Positions 24,348-32,702 of a stretch of 37,659 bases of DNA are shown here, piece by piece. Every line of letters begins with the position of its first letter. Position 1 is the first letter of the stretch. Made by a program: the position numbers and the translations under genes. The DNA comes from DATLXU01 sp035575515 (lineage in GTDB: Bacteria > Acidobacteriota > Blastocatellia > UBA7656). The DNA is taken from contig DATLXU010000126.1 of the NCBI GenBank assembly GCA_035575515.1, positions 1-37,659 on the forward strand, given 5' to 3'. The notes under the pieces are model-generated. The model saw only the letters and a list, made by a program, of their open reading frames with translations, did not search any database and was not told the origin of the DNA.

Positions 24348-27300
24348 TCACCAAGCAAGATCAGCAAGCGCATGCCCCAGTTGTTCAATCGCCTGCTCAA
24401 GGCTTGCGCAGGCTTCCCTCGCGCCTTTCAGACTGTTGTTGCGCCCCATATATTCGAGCGCGCGGGCAATCTCAAAAACTCTGGTCGTTCCAAAATTGCA
24501 GACCGCGCCCTTGAGAGCGTGAGCCGCTTTTTCGAGACTCGCGCAATCGCCGCCTTCTATAGCACAGCGAATCTCGACCAGCCGCGCCGGATACGACTCA
24601 AGAAAGAGCCGGACAATTTTCGATAGCAGCTCTCTGTCTCCATCGCAATAGTTCAAGACCGCATCGAGCTTGAGCAAATCAGCCTGAGATTGCTTACCGA
24701 GATTCTGCGATTGCTCAGCGCAAGCGGACGCAAGCATCTGCTCGACCGATTCAAACAGACAGTCGGCCTTTATCGGCTTGGCCACATAACCATCCAGGCC
24801 CATCTGAAGAAATCGCTCGCGGTCGTCCGGCATGGCGTAAGCAGTGACCGCGATAATCGGCATGTGCCGGCCCGTAGCCTTCTCCTTATCGCGCAGCACT
24901 GCGGTGGCCTCAAGGCCGTCCATGTCGGGCATCTGAACGTCCATCAAGACCAGATAGAAATGCTCGCTTTCGATAGCATCGAGCGCCTCTTGCCCGCAGC
25001 GCACCGTCATCACGTCGTGCCCCCATCGCGTCAACAACCGGGCGATCAGTTCCCGGTTAACCAGACTATCTTCTGCAACAAGTATGCGCGAGGGACGGCG
25101 GCTTTTGCGCGAGGACCGATCTTCCGCTTTGCCCTTAGCTAGACCGGCGGCCCTTGCGCCGGTTGCGTTTGCCTGTGGCTGAGCCTGCAACCCGAAATCT
25201 GCAGTGAAGTAAAATGCGCTCCCTTTACCGACTTCACTTTCGGCCCAGATTCTGCCGTTCATCATCTGCACGAGTTGCGTCGTGATCGCAAGCCCCAGCC
25301 CTGTTCCGCCATAGCGGCGCGTCGTCGAGCCATCAGCCTGCACAAACGGATCGAAGATCATCCGCAGCTTATCTGCCGCTATACCAATACCCGTGTCCTT
25401 CACGGCGAATTGCAACGTGACGCTGGCATTTGTCATGCGTATCTTCTCTACGCTGGCCGCCACCCTGCCACGCTCTGTGAACTTTATCGCATTGCCCACG
25501 AGATTGATTATCACCTGCCGCAGACGCACATCATCGCCAATCACCAACTCCGGCACGTCGCGCGAAACGCTGTGATCTATCTCCAGCCCTTTCTCTCGCC
25601 CCCTCACCGCAAGCGTGCTCATAGTCTCGCTCAGGCAGTTGCGCAGGTTGAATTCGTGCGGATCGAGAGCGAACTTGCCCGCTTCTATCTTCGAGAAGTC
25701 CAGTATGTCGTTGATGATCGTCAGCAGCGATTCGGCGGATGACTTGACCATATTCAAGTAGTTACGCTGCTCGCTCGTTAATTCCGTATCGAGCACAAGC
25801 TCAGTCATTCCGATTATGCCGTTCATCGGAGTGCGAAGCTCGTGGCTCATATTTGTGAGAAATTCTGACTTCGCGCGGGAGGCTGCTTCGGCTGCTTCTT
25901 TGGCTCGCTGTATCTCTTCTTCTGCTCGCTTGCGCCCGGTTATGTCGCGTATGATTGAGATGACCTCGTCGTTTCCGCTTACGACGATGCGGGCCTCGCG
26001 CGCACGCACTTCGTCGCCAGCCGGAATCTTGAACTCGAAGCTCTGCATCTGGCCGGTTTCGAGCGCGCGCTTTATTAGCTGCATTGAATGCTCTGCCACC
26101 TCGTGCGGCAGCACATCATAAACTGATTTGCCGGTGATGCCTCTGCCTGCTTTTCCGACGGGGAATTCGTCCGGTATTCGCGCATCAAGGTAAATCCCGT
26201 CGCGGCTCAATCGCACTATCGCGTCAGGTATAGCGTCAACGAGCGCGCGGAGGTACTCCTCGCTGCGGCGCAGGCCTTCTTCCGCCGCCTTGCGCTCGGT
26301 GATGTCGCAGCAACTTAAGATGTAGCCGGCAAACTCTTTATCAATGCCGTAAAAGGGATGACCTATGCCGAGAAAATAGCGGTACTGTCCGTCATAACGA
26401 CGCAGCCTGCACTCAAGCTCGAACGGCTGGCGCGCTTTCAATGCTCTGAGACTCGCGCGCAAGCAACGACGGCGGTCCTGTGGATGAAGCCTGTCAATCC
26501 ATGTGTAACCGAGGGCTTCCGCCAGAGTCAGTCCCGCGAATTCGAGCCAGCTCTTGTTGACGTGGTGGCACCTCCCATCAATGCCCGTGAGCCAGATGAA
26601 GGCGGGAAACTCATCAAACAGCCGCAGGTAAAAATCTCTTGAGCGGCTGAGTATTTCATCGTGCATCTCAATCTGCTCAAGCATCTCGTTGAAGCGATCA
26701 ACGAGAAAACCAAGCTCGTCCTTCCCCTCTTTGATGGCGCGCGCCGAATAATTCTTGTCGCTCGAAACTGCTTTGGCTACTTTTGCGAGATGCAGTATCG
26801 GGCGCGTGATGAATTGTTGCAGCCTGCTTGACAGCAGATACGCCAGCAGCAGGCTCGCAAGCAAAGCGATGCCTAGCGTCTGTGCGTAAACTCGCAGCAG
26901 CGCGTCTATCTCCGACAGGTCGTATTCGATAAAGAGCGTTCCTATCTTTTCGTTGTCGAAGATTATCGGGTGAAATATTCTCAGGCCCGCACTCGTGAAG
27001 TGCGGGCCCTGCTCTACAATCGCGGGCGGCAGGAATTTATCTGCGTTGCCGCGAGCATAGATGGCGAACACAGCGCCCTTCTTGTCGTAGAGGCAGGCCG
27101 ATGTCACACTCGCTTTGTGCTTGAGCGCGGCGAGCGCCTCTATGGCCGCATCCTCATCGTTGAAGGAAAGGGCCGCCGCGCTGTTTGCTCCGATCACATC
27201 GGCCATTATTGAAATATCGCGCATCATATCGCGCCGATGGCCGATGAAATCGAATGCGACAATCGCGATATAGCCAACCAACACCGTGACGCAGCTGGTC

Positions 27301-27356
27301 AGCATCACTATCAGCCTCAGCTTTTTTTTGATTGAGAGGTCCCGTATAAAAGACAT
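24348..27356 (-). CDS. Hybrid sensor histidine kinase (HAMP-PAS-PAS-HisKA-HATPase-REC-HPt)
   Basis: A 1002-residue BarA-like inner-membrane kinase. Two membrane segments (about 15-35 and 165-185) flank a periplasmic CHASE8-like sensor. HAMP (about 190-240) and two PAS/PAC domains (about 250-490) follow. HisKA holds the phosphorylated His near 504 in MSHELRTPMNGIIGM, then the ATPase domain (GNAIKFTERGRV; DTGIGIA; GGTGLGLAI). A receiver from about 755 (VAEDSLVNRELIA; LVLMDVQMPDMDG) and an HPt domain near 948 (AAHALKGAVCNFG) complete a four-step phosphorelay. It sits between a broken yfiR and a response regulator in one minus-strand transcript. Confidence 0.93.
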   Translation of the reverse strand: MSFIRDLSIKKKLRLIVMLTSCVTVLVGYIAIVAFDFIGHRRDMMRDISIMADVIGANSAAALSFNDEDAAIEALAALKHKASVTSACLYDKKGAVFAIYARGNADKFLPPAIVEQGPHFTSAGLRIFHPIIFDNEKIGTLFIEYDLSEIDALLRVYAQTLGIALLASLLLAYLLSSRLQQFITRPILHLAKVAKAVSSDKNYSARAIKEGKDELGFLVDRFNEMLEQIEMHDEILSRSRDFYLRLFDEFPAFIWLTGIDGRCHHVNKSWLEFAGLTLAEALGYTWIDRLHPQDRRRCLRASLRALKARQPFELECRLRRYDGQYRYFLGIGHPFYGIDKEFAGYILSCCDITERKAAEEGLRRSEEYLRALVDAIPDAIVRLSRDGIYLDARIPDEFPVGKAGRGITGKSVYDVLPHEVAEHSMQLIKRALETGQMQSFEFKIPAGDEVRAREARIVVSGNDEVISIIRDITGRKRAEEEIQRAKEAAEAASRAKSEFLTNMSHELRTPMNGIIGMTELVLDTELTSEQRNYLNMVKSSAESLLTIINDILDFSKIEAGKFALDPHEFNLRNCLSETMSTLAVRGREKGLEIDHSVSRDVPELVIGDDVRLRQVIINLVGNAIKFTERGRVAASVEKIRMTNASVTLQFAVKDTGIGIAADKLRMIFDPFVQADGSTTRRYGGTGLGLAITTQLVQMMNGRIWAESEVGKGSAFYFTADFGLQAQPQANATGARAAGLAKGKAEDRSSRKSRRPSRILVAEDSLVNRELIARLLTRWGHDVMTVRCGQEALDAIESEHFYLVLMDVQMPDMDGLEATAVLRDKEKATGRHMPIIAVTAYAMPDDRERFLQMGLDGYVAKPIKADCLFESVEQMLASACAEQSQNLGKQSQADLLKLDAVLNYCDGDRELLSKIVRLFLESYPARLVEIRCAIEGGDCASLEKAAHALKGAVCNFGTTRVFEIARALEYMGRNNSLKGAREACASLEQAIEQLGHALADLAW

Positions 27357-27371
27357 TATTCTCTGCGCGCC

Positions 27372-27618
27372 TCAACCCCTGTGAACGACGATTGCCAATG
27401 ACAGTAGCTTCGAGTTGATCTTTAACCCGGCCCGCTCCGCCGACTGAAGATTTACCTCGAACCGCACCCTGTTTGATTGCATCACAAGCCCGATCATTCC
27501 TCCCTTCGCGGCAAACTGATCAAGGTCGCCAACCGTGAGCACGGGCAAGCCGTCAGGGAGCGCCGAGGGCGAAGACGAAAACGAGCGCGAGCGCGCAGGC
27601 CGCTCGCTTTGCCGCCAT
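27372..27618 (-). pseudogene. YfiR-family periplasmic protein with internal deletion
   Basis: The N-terminal part, starting at 27618, reads MAAKRAACALALVFVFALGAP, a signal peptide, then hits a stop. The adjacent frame carries the YfiR (DUF4154) C-terminus: LPVLTVGDLDQFAAKGGMIG, then NRVRFEVNLQSAERAGLKIN and SKLLSLAIVV. The roughly 100 residues that normally lie between are missing and the join is out of frame, so an internal deletion is the simplest explanation. YfiR-type proteins usually act as periplasmic partners of the membrane sensor encoded next to them, here the hybrid kinase 15 bp downstream. Confidence 0.75.
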
Positions 27619-27849
27619 TGATTTTTGTTCAATGCAGATCGAATGCGCCTTTCGCTCACCAACCCCTGCCTGCTTTAATAACGAAAACAAGCGTGCGAGT
27701 AACATTGTCTTGCCCTCCCGCCAGACAAATCGGCAACTCTCTTTCGAAAAGCCGCTTTGCGGCTCGCGCCTCAACCCGCCTTATCGCCAGAGTGCCTTTC
27801 CAGCGACGTCAAGCCCTCACACGATCCGATTTGTCGGCCACAGCGGAAG

Positions 27850-28350
27850 CTAACCGATCTTTCTTTCAAGAGCTTCGTCAACGGGCGTTTGCGCCTTGAT
27901 CACATCGAAGCCCTTTTCCTTATCTCTATTGGAGGTCGGCATCGAGACAACCTGCGCCGCCTGCTCAACATCAGCCGAACCTTTGAGAAGCCCCTTGATG
28001 CACGCAAGCAGGATGTCTTTGTCGAATGGCTTGTTCAGAACTTCGTCGGCATGGTACTCGACCTTGACCGACCACTTGTAAGTCAGCTTGGTATAAACGC
28101 CCGTCAGCACTATTACCTTAGGCGGGTTCTCCATCTCTTTTATTGTCCTGCAGACCAGAAAGCCGTGCATCTTCGGCAACAGCCCGTCAGTTATGACAAG
28201 GTCGGGCTTTTCCGCTGCGGCTTTCTGTATGGCGCTCACGCCATCTTCTGCAAAACTCACTTCGTAACCCGCGCGTGATAGTATTGCGCCGAGAACCTCG
28301 CGCGTGACCGGCTCGTCATCTACTATCAATATTCTTTTGCGTTCGCTCAT
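27850..28350 (-). CDS. Single-domain response regulator
   Basis: A 166-residue protein. The receiver domain fills residues 1-125: RILIVDDEPVTREVLG (acidic pair), LVITDGLLPKMHG (phospho-acceptor Asp) and the conserved Lys in VLNKPFDKDIL. TGVYTKLTYKWSVKVEYHAD is an insertion-like stretch between strands 4 and 5, seen in some receiver-only regulators. The tail of ~40 residues is not a known output domain. It precedes the broken yfiR and the kinase on the same strand and probably belongs to their signalling system. Confidence 0.9.
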   Translation of the reverse strand: MSERKRILIVDDEPVTREVLGAILSRAGYEVSFAEDGVSAIQKAAAEKPDLVITDGLLPKMHGFLVCRTIKEMENPPKVIVLTGVYTKLTYKWSVKVEYHADEVLNKPFDKDILLACIKGLLKGSADVEQAAQVVSMPTSNRDKEKGFDVIKAQTPVDEALERKIG

Positions 28351-28734
28351 TGCCTATCCTATTTCCAAAGCTCCTGAAACAGCCGACGACTGGGGACCAA
28401 AACTGTGATTCGCGCTCAAGACCTGACCACAAGAGCCAGCGACTCGCGCCCGAAGAAATCTGTGCATCCGATCTCCGACAGATTCCGTAACTGAGCATTG
28501 TGAAGCGACCTCCCTCATCACAAACGTGCGCAGACTGCTATGCGCGCAAGCTGGCTCACCTATAGGAGGCAATACTTATGCCGTCAGGACAATCCTTACG
28601 TTGCTTTTGGAAAGCTCATCGGTTGCTCAATTTATTAATGTTGTTGTGGGTGACGAAAGAGACCCGGCAAGCAGGGCCAGCGGCAATGCGCCACGTTTTT
28701 TGCTATGGCTATGTGGCCTATTAGGGCAACGCTT
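28351..28734. other. Intergenic stretch without recognised gene
   Basis: About 380 bp upstream of the response regulator at 28350. Short open frames on both strands lack protein-like character or ribosome binding sites. The promoter for the signalling cluster presumably lies here. I see no further structure I can support. Confidence 0.4.
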
Positions 28735-28834
28735 TTGAGGGATGAAGGATGAAAATGAATTATTGATGTGCGCATTTCAAATTTGAGATGTGAGATTTCA
28801 AATTATTTCCTCCCTCATCCCTCAAAAGTCCCTC
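28735..28834. repeat. GGATGAA-type inverted repeat after sigma factor gene
   Basis: TTTTGAGGGATGAAGGATGA on the left is mirrored by CCCTCATCCCTCAAAA on the right. In the middle CATTTCAAATTTGAGATGTG and GAGATTTCAAAT are a second small inverted set. It directly follows the sigma factor gene (stop at 28844 on the minus strand) and may end its transcript. Confidence 0.8.
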
Positions 28835-28843
28835 ACCTTTCTT

Positions 28844-30490
28844 CTACCGCGCGATGCTTGGGCGGCGCTGGCCTGCGTTCGGGTTGAAGATGGGTGATGA
28901 CAGGTCGGTCTTCGGCGCAAAGGATTTGAGGCGGCCTCCGCGCGCGGGCTGGCGGAGCTTGTTTAGCGCCTTCGCTTCGATCTGGCGCACGCGCTCGCGC
29001 GTCACGTCAAAATATTCGCCCACCTCTTCGAGCGTGTGCTCGCGCCCGTCGCGTCCCAGTCCGAATCGCATCTTGAGCACTTTCTCTTCGCGCGGGGTGA
29101 GCCGCTTCAATGCTTCGTCAGTCACTTCGCGCAGGTCTGATTCGATCAGCGCATCGAGAGAGCACGAAAATGAATCGTCCTCTATGAAATCGCCCAGGCG
29201 CGCGTCCTCTTCGCCGACAGGAGTTTCAAGCGAGACAGGCTCGGCGATTATTTCAAGCACCGTGCGCACCTTCGACACGGGAATGTTCATGCGCTCGGCT
29301 ATCTCTTCTGCGCTCGGCGCGCGTTCCATCTCCTGTTCCAGAGCGCGCGCAATGTAGAAGTGCTTGTTGACGATTTCCATCATGTGAACCGGAATGCGAA
29401 TGATTCGCCCGTGATCCATTATCGCCCGCATGATGGCCTGGCGTATCCACCACGTCCCGTATGTCGAAAACTTGCAGCCCAATCGCCAGTCGTATTTGTC
29501 AACCGCTTTCATCAAGCCGATGTTGCCTTCCTGAACGAGGTCGGCAAACACAAGCCCTCGCCCCGTGTACTTGCGAGCGATTGAGACGACGAGCCTGAGG
29601 TTCGATTCAATCATCTCGTTGCGCGCCGCGAGCGCTTCGGCCTCGCCGCGCATGATCGCGCGAAGCGAGTTTTCAAGCTCTGCGGCGCTTACGTGCCAGC
29701 GGCGTCCTATCGCATTTAACTTCTGCTTCGCTTCGCGCAGCCGTCGCTTGAGCAATCGCTCATCCTGTTTGCGACGAATGCGTTCAACGGCGCGCTCGGC
29801 TGCGGCGACATCCATCTTCGCTCGCTTCAGCTCATCAACCGCGCCGCGTATCAGCTCGATCATTCGCTCGCGCATGCTCGCCGATAAATCCATCTCAAAG
29901 ATGATGCGGCTCAACTCGACTCGCGCGCGGGCCAATCGGCGACGAAGCCGCGCGATTTTCGGCGAACGCTTCGGCTTCGCGCTCAGTTGCGCGTTGAGTT
30001 TCAACGCGCGCGTGTAGAGTTTTTTAATCAGGCTCAATCGTTCAAGCGTGACGGCAATTTTTTGCGCCAGCGTCTCTTCGGTTATCTCTTCCGAATCGTT
30101 CATGTTGACGATGTCGCGTATTCCGACCTGGTCACGACGCAGATCATCAGCCACTCGCAGCAGTTCTTCGATAGAGACGGGCGAGCGCGATATTGCTTTC
30201 CATACTCGATGCTGCCCGTTCTCGATTCGGCGCGCGAGGCGGATTTCGTCCTCGCGCGTGAGAAGCGGCGCGCGCGACATCTCGCGCATGTAAAGATGCA
30301 CAGGATCGTCATCGCCGATTGATCTCTCTGCAAGTGAATCAATCTTGAACTCTTCATCGGCTGCCTCGATGCGATCTGTGTCGGCAGGCTCGACTAACTG
30401 AATGTGAGCGCCAGCTTCAACTGGGAAAAGGGATTCGGTTTTCTGTGTGGGTTCTTCATCTATCAGGATTGAATTTGCTGTGTGCTTCAC
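28844..30490 (-). CDS. RpoD-like group 1/2 sigma factor
   Basis: A 548-residue sigma-70 protein. Region 1.2 is DPVHLYMREMSRAPLLTRED; a charged helical non-conserved region spans about 150-300. Region 2 has NLRLVVSIARKYTGRGL, DLVQEGNIGLMKAVDKYDW and KFSTYGTWWIRQAIMRAIM. Region 3 is RAPSAEEIAERMNIP. Region 4 has LTPREEKVLKMRFGLG and TRERVRQIEAKALNKLR. The GTG at 30490, preceded by GAGAGG, is preferred over a longer frame to 30676. Region 2.3-2.4 deviates from housekeeping RpoD (TYGTWWIRQAIMRAIMDHG instead of TYATWWIRQAITRSIADQA), suggesting a second, RpoD-like sigma with altered -10 recognition or melting. Confidence 0.9.
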   Translation of the reverse strand: MKHTANSILIDEEPTQKTESLFPVEAGAHIQLVEPADTDRIEAADEEFKIDSLAERSIGDDDPVHLYMREMSRAPLLTREDEIRLARRIENGQHRVWKAISRSPVSIEELLRVADDLRRDQVGIRDIVNMNDSEEITEETLAQKIAVTLERLSLIKKLYTRALKLNAQLSAKPKRSPKIARLRRRLARARVELSRIIFEMDLSASMRERMIELIRGAVDELKRAKMDVAAAERAVERIRRKQDERLLKRRLREAKQKLNAIGRRWHVSAAELENSLRAIMRGEAEALAARNEMIESNLRLVVSIARKYTGRGLVFADLVQEGNIGLMKAVDKYDWRLGCKFSTYGTWWIRQAIMRAIMDHGRIIRIPVHMMEIVNKHFYIARALEQEMERAPSAEEIAERMNIPVSKVRTVLEIIAEPVSLETPVGEEDARLGDFIEDDSFSCSLDALIESDLREVTDEALKRLTPREEKVLKMRFGLGRDGREHTLEEVGEYFDVTRERVRQIEAKALNKLRQPARGGRLKSFAPKTDLSSPIFNPNAGQRRPSIAR

Positions 30491-30824
30491 GTTTCCTCTC
30501 ACTTGATTTCGGGGCGGCCAATTGATCGGGGAACAGGATTCAATTGAAACCGGCAAATATGGCTTTGCCGACGACAGCAGATGAGGCAAGGAGCATTCCC
30601 AAGACGGGGAATGGCAAACCACATCTGAATACCGCATTTTCAAATGGGGGAAAAGGCGAATGCGCCTATTTAACAATGGAAAAAAGGGACTGCCGGGGAC
30701 AAACGCCTCAATCGAAGCATGCGTTTAAGCGGGAGCCGAACGCGGTCAGCATAATACTTTGAAACCGGAAAATTAATCAAGAGTTTATAGCAGCATACGC
30801 CTTAAATTATTGCAGGCAAAGCGC
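30491..30824. other. Intergenic region upstream of sigma factor gene
   Basis: 334 bp between the sigma factor start and the lactate dehydrogenase stop, both on the minus strand. A very short GGCG-AATG-CGCC hairpin lies near 30656. The sigma factor promoter must be here. No gene, repeat or riboswitch is recognised. Confidence 0.4.
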
Positions 30825-31781
30825 CTAACCAAGCCCAAGTTGAGCGATAGTCGCTTTGAGCACATCAGCCGAATGCCTGAGCTTCTCGATTTCATCCTGG
30901 TTCAATTCCAAGCGCAGCACGCGCTCAACGCCGCTTCGATTCACGACCGTCGGCAGGCTCAGGCACACGTCGCTGATGCCGTAGTAGTCTCGGATGAGGC
31001 TCGAAACTGAAAGCACAGTGCGTTGATTTCTGAGAATCGCTTCGACGATTCGCATCAATCCGGCGGCGACAGCGTAATAAGTCGCGCCCTTGCGCGCGAT
31101 GATTTCATAAGCCGCGTCGCGCGTCTGTCGAAAGATTATGTCCATCACTTCGCGATCGCACATCGCGCCTTGCGCGGCGCAAAAATCTGCGAGCCTCATG
31201 CCTGCGATGTTTGCAAGCGACCAGACAGGGACTTCGCTGTCGCCATGCTCGCCTATGATGTAAGCGTGAACACTGCGCGGGTCGACGCCGAAGTGCTGGC
31301 TGAGCAAATACCGGAAGCGCGACGTGTCGAGGATCGTACCTGAGCCGATGATTCGTTCAGGCGGCAAGCCGGAATACTTCGCCGTCGCATAAGTCAAAAC
31401 ATCAACCGGATTGGTTGCAATTAGTATTATGCCTTCGGGGTTGCTGCGGGCGATTTGCGGGACTATCTCTCGAAAGATAGCGGCGTTGTTTTTAACGAGG
31501 TCCAATCGAGTTTCGCCGTGTTTCTGTCCCGCGCCCGCCGCGATGACCGTAACGGCAGCGCCCGAAGTGTCTGCCCAGTCGCCCGCCCATATTCGCGTCG
31601 GATGCGCGAACGAGACGGCGTGATTGAGGTCCATCGCTTCGCCTTCGGCGCGCGTGCGGTTCGCGTCTATTAAGACTATCTCGGCGGCGAGTCCGCTCAA
31701 CAACAGCGCGTAGGCGAACGTGGCTCCAACGTTGCCCGCGCCCGCTACAGCCACTCGCGTCGGACGAGCAAGCGCATCCAT
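30825..31781 (-). CDS. ldh: L-lactate dehydrogenase
   Basis: This 318-residue NAD enzyme interconverts pyruvate and L-lactate. The Rossmann motif is VAVAGAGNVGATFAYALL and the NAD-binding Asp lies in IVLIDANRTRAEGEAMDL (as IVLIDANRTRAEGE). The substrate-discriminating position is Gln in AGAGQKHGETRLDLV, as in lactate rather than malate dehydrogenases. IATNPVDVLTY and the catalytic His in IIGEHGDSEVPVWS are present. GGGAGG seven bases upstream supports the ATG at 31781. It is the last backbone-like gene before the IS701-like element. Single gene, no partner. Confidence 0.94.
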   Translation of the reverse strand: MDALARPTRVAVAGAGNVGATFAYALLLSGLAAEIVLIDANRTRAEGEAMDLNHAVSFAHPTRIWAGDWADTSGAAVTVIAAGAGQKHGETRLDLVKNNAAIFREIVPQIARSNPEGIILIATNPVDVLTYATAKYSGLPPERIIGSGTILDTSRFRYLLSQHFGVDPRSVHAYIIGEHGDSEVPVWSLANIAGMRLADFCAAQGAMCDREVMDIIFRQTRDAAYEIIARKGATYYAVAAGLMRIVEAILRNQRTVLSVSSLIRDYYGISDVCLSLPTVVNRSGVERVLRLELNQDEIEKLRHSADVLKATIAQLGLG

Positions 31782-31839
31782 AACCAATCCTCCCTGAGAA
31801 TTAGCTTAACGGATGGCTTTCTATTTTGTCAGTCGCCAG

Positions 31840-32692
31840 CTAGTACTACTGTGTTAAGAGATTACTGAATAAGCTCGTCAAACGTTTCGCGTCCGATGCC
31901 ATTTCGACGTTGGCAACAGGGGCAACGTTCGAGCCGTTTCACTAGCCCCACGATCAATTCCTTGCGCACCGTCGCTATCGAGGTCGGGGTGTGCCTCTGC
32001 GGTCGCACTGGTGGCTCTTCACCTTCGCTCACTTCCCGATACTCCAGCTTTCTCGAATCAAGATTCGCTGCTATCTCCGCTGGGGGAAAAAAGCCCCCGC
32101 TCCCTCACAAGGAATACGTAGGCCGCTATGCACATCACTGCGTGATGATGAAACCCTCGCCATTTCCGTCCTTCATAATGGCCAAGCCCGATCTCCTGTT
32201 TCAATTCTTCGTAACGGCAACCTGACAGTTGGTGACTTTTCCCAACTCTCCGCAGTATTGACGAGCCACTCCTACCGCAATGCTTGCCTTGTTTGGCAAG
32301 TCCCGTATCGTCAACAACGGTCGCCTCGACGCGGCCGTGGGCCGAGAGTGCAGGCAGGGCATACTGGCGAGCCGAAGCAAGCACAGACGCATCACGCCAG
32401 TTGGAATCGGCGATGAATTGTTGAAGCGACTGATGCTCGGCCTTGACGTTATTTGGAGCCAACTTCGAGGCAATCGGCTCGATACTTTTACGTTCGATGG
32501 GCAACAAGAGCCCAGTGCAGTAGTTTCGCAAGGGGTTTCTGCGGTCGGGGTGATCTACTGCATCTGCCAGCAGGGCCAGGAATTGATCGAATCACTGCTG
32601 GCGAGTTGATGGAGATGGATTATTTGTTTTCATCACTTTAGATCACCATATTCGAGTGGAAAATGCCAGTTTCTTTAACACAGTAGTACTAG
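31840..32692. mobile_element. Degenerate IS701-family element flanked by CTAG
   Basis: The left end reads CTAG then TACTACTGTGTTAAGAG; the right end, inverted, reads CTAG then TACTACTGTGTTAAAGAA. The near-identical terminal inverted repeats therefore start at 31844 and 32688, with CTAG at each side as a 4 bp target duplication of the YTAR type. At 845 bp it is much shorter than an intact IS701 (about 1.4 kb), so an internal part is lost. The transposase inside is broken. Confidence 0.85.
31862..32633 (-). pseudogene. IS701-family transposase, broken
   Basis: On the minus strand an ATG at 32633 opens MKTNNPSPSTRQQ, then a TGA at 32592-32594, and the same frame continues FDQFLALLADAVDHPDRRNP and LRNYCTGLLLPIERKSIEP, typical IS701 transposase. 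VVDDTGLAKQGKHC (first catalytic Asp) follows, then the frame shifts to SIAVGVARQYCGELGKVTNC and back to EELKQEIGLGHYEGRKWRGF and HHHAVMCIAAYVFL. The central catalytic part is deleted. The C-terminal piece ends CPCCQRRNGIGRETFDELIQ. A nonsense codon, frameshifts and a deletion make it dead. Confidence 0.85.
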
Positions 32693-32702
32693 AAGATGCC
32701 CC

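Noticed and set aside
30491..30824. Open frame on the plus strand in the sigma factor upstream region (30544-30762)
   Set aside because: No ribosome binding site, no family features, and partly antisense to the longer sigma frame.
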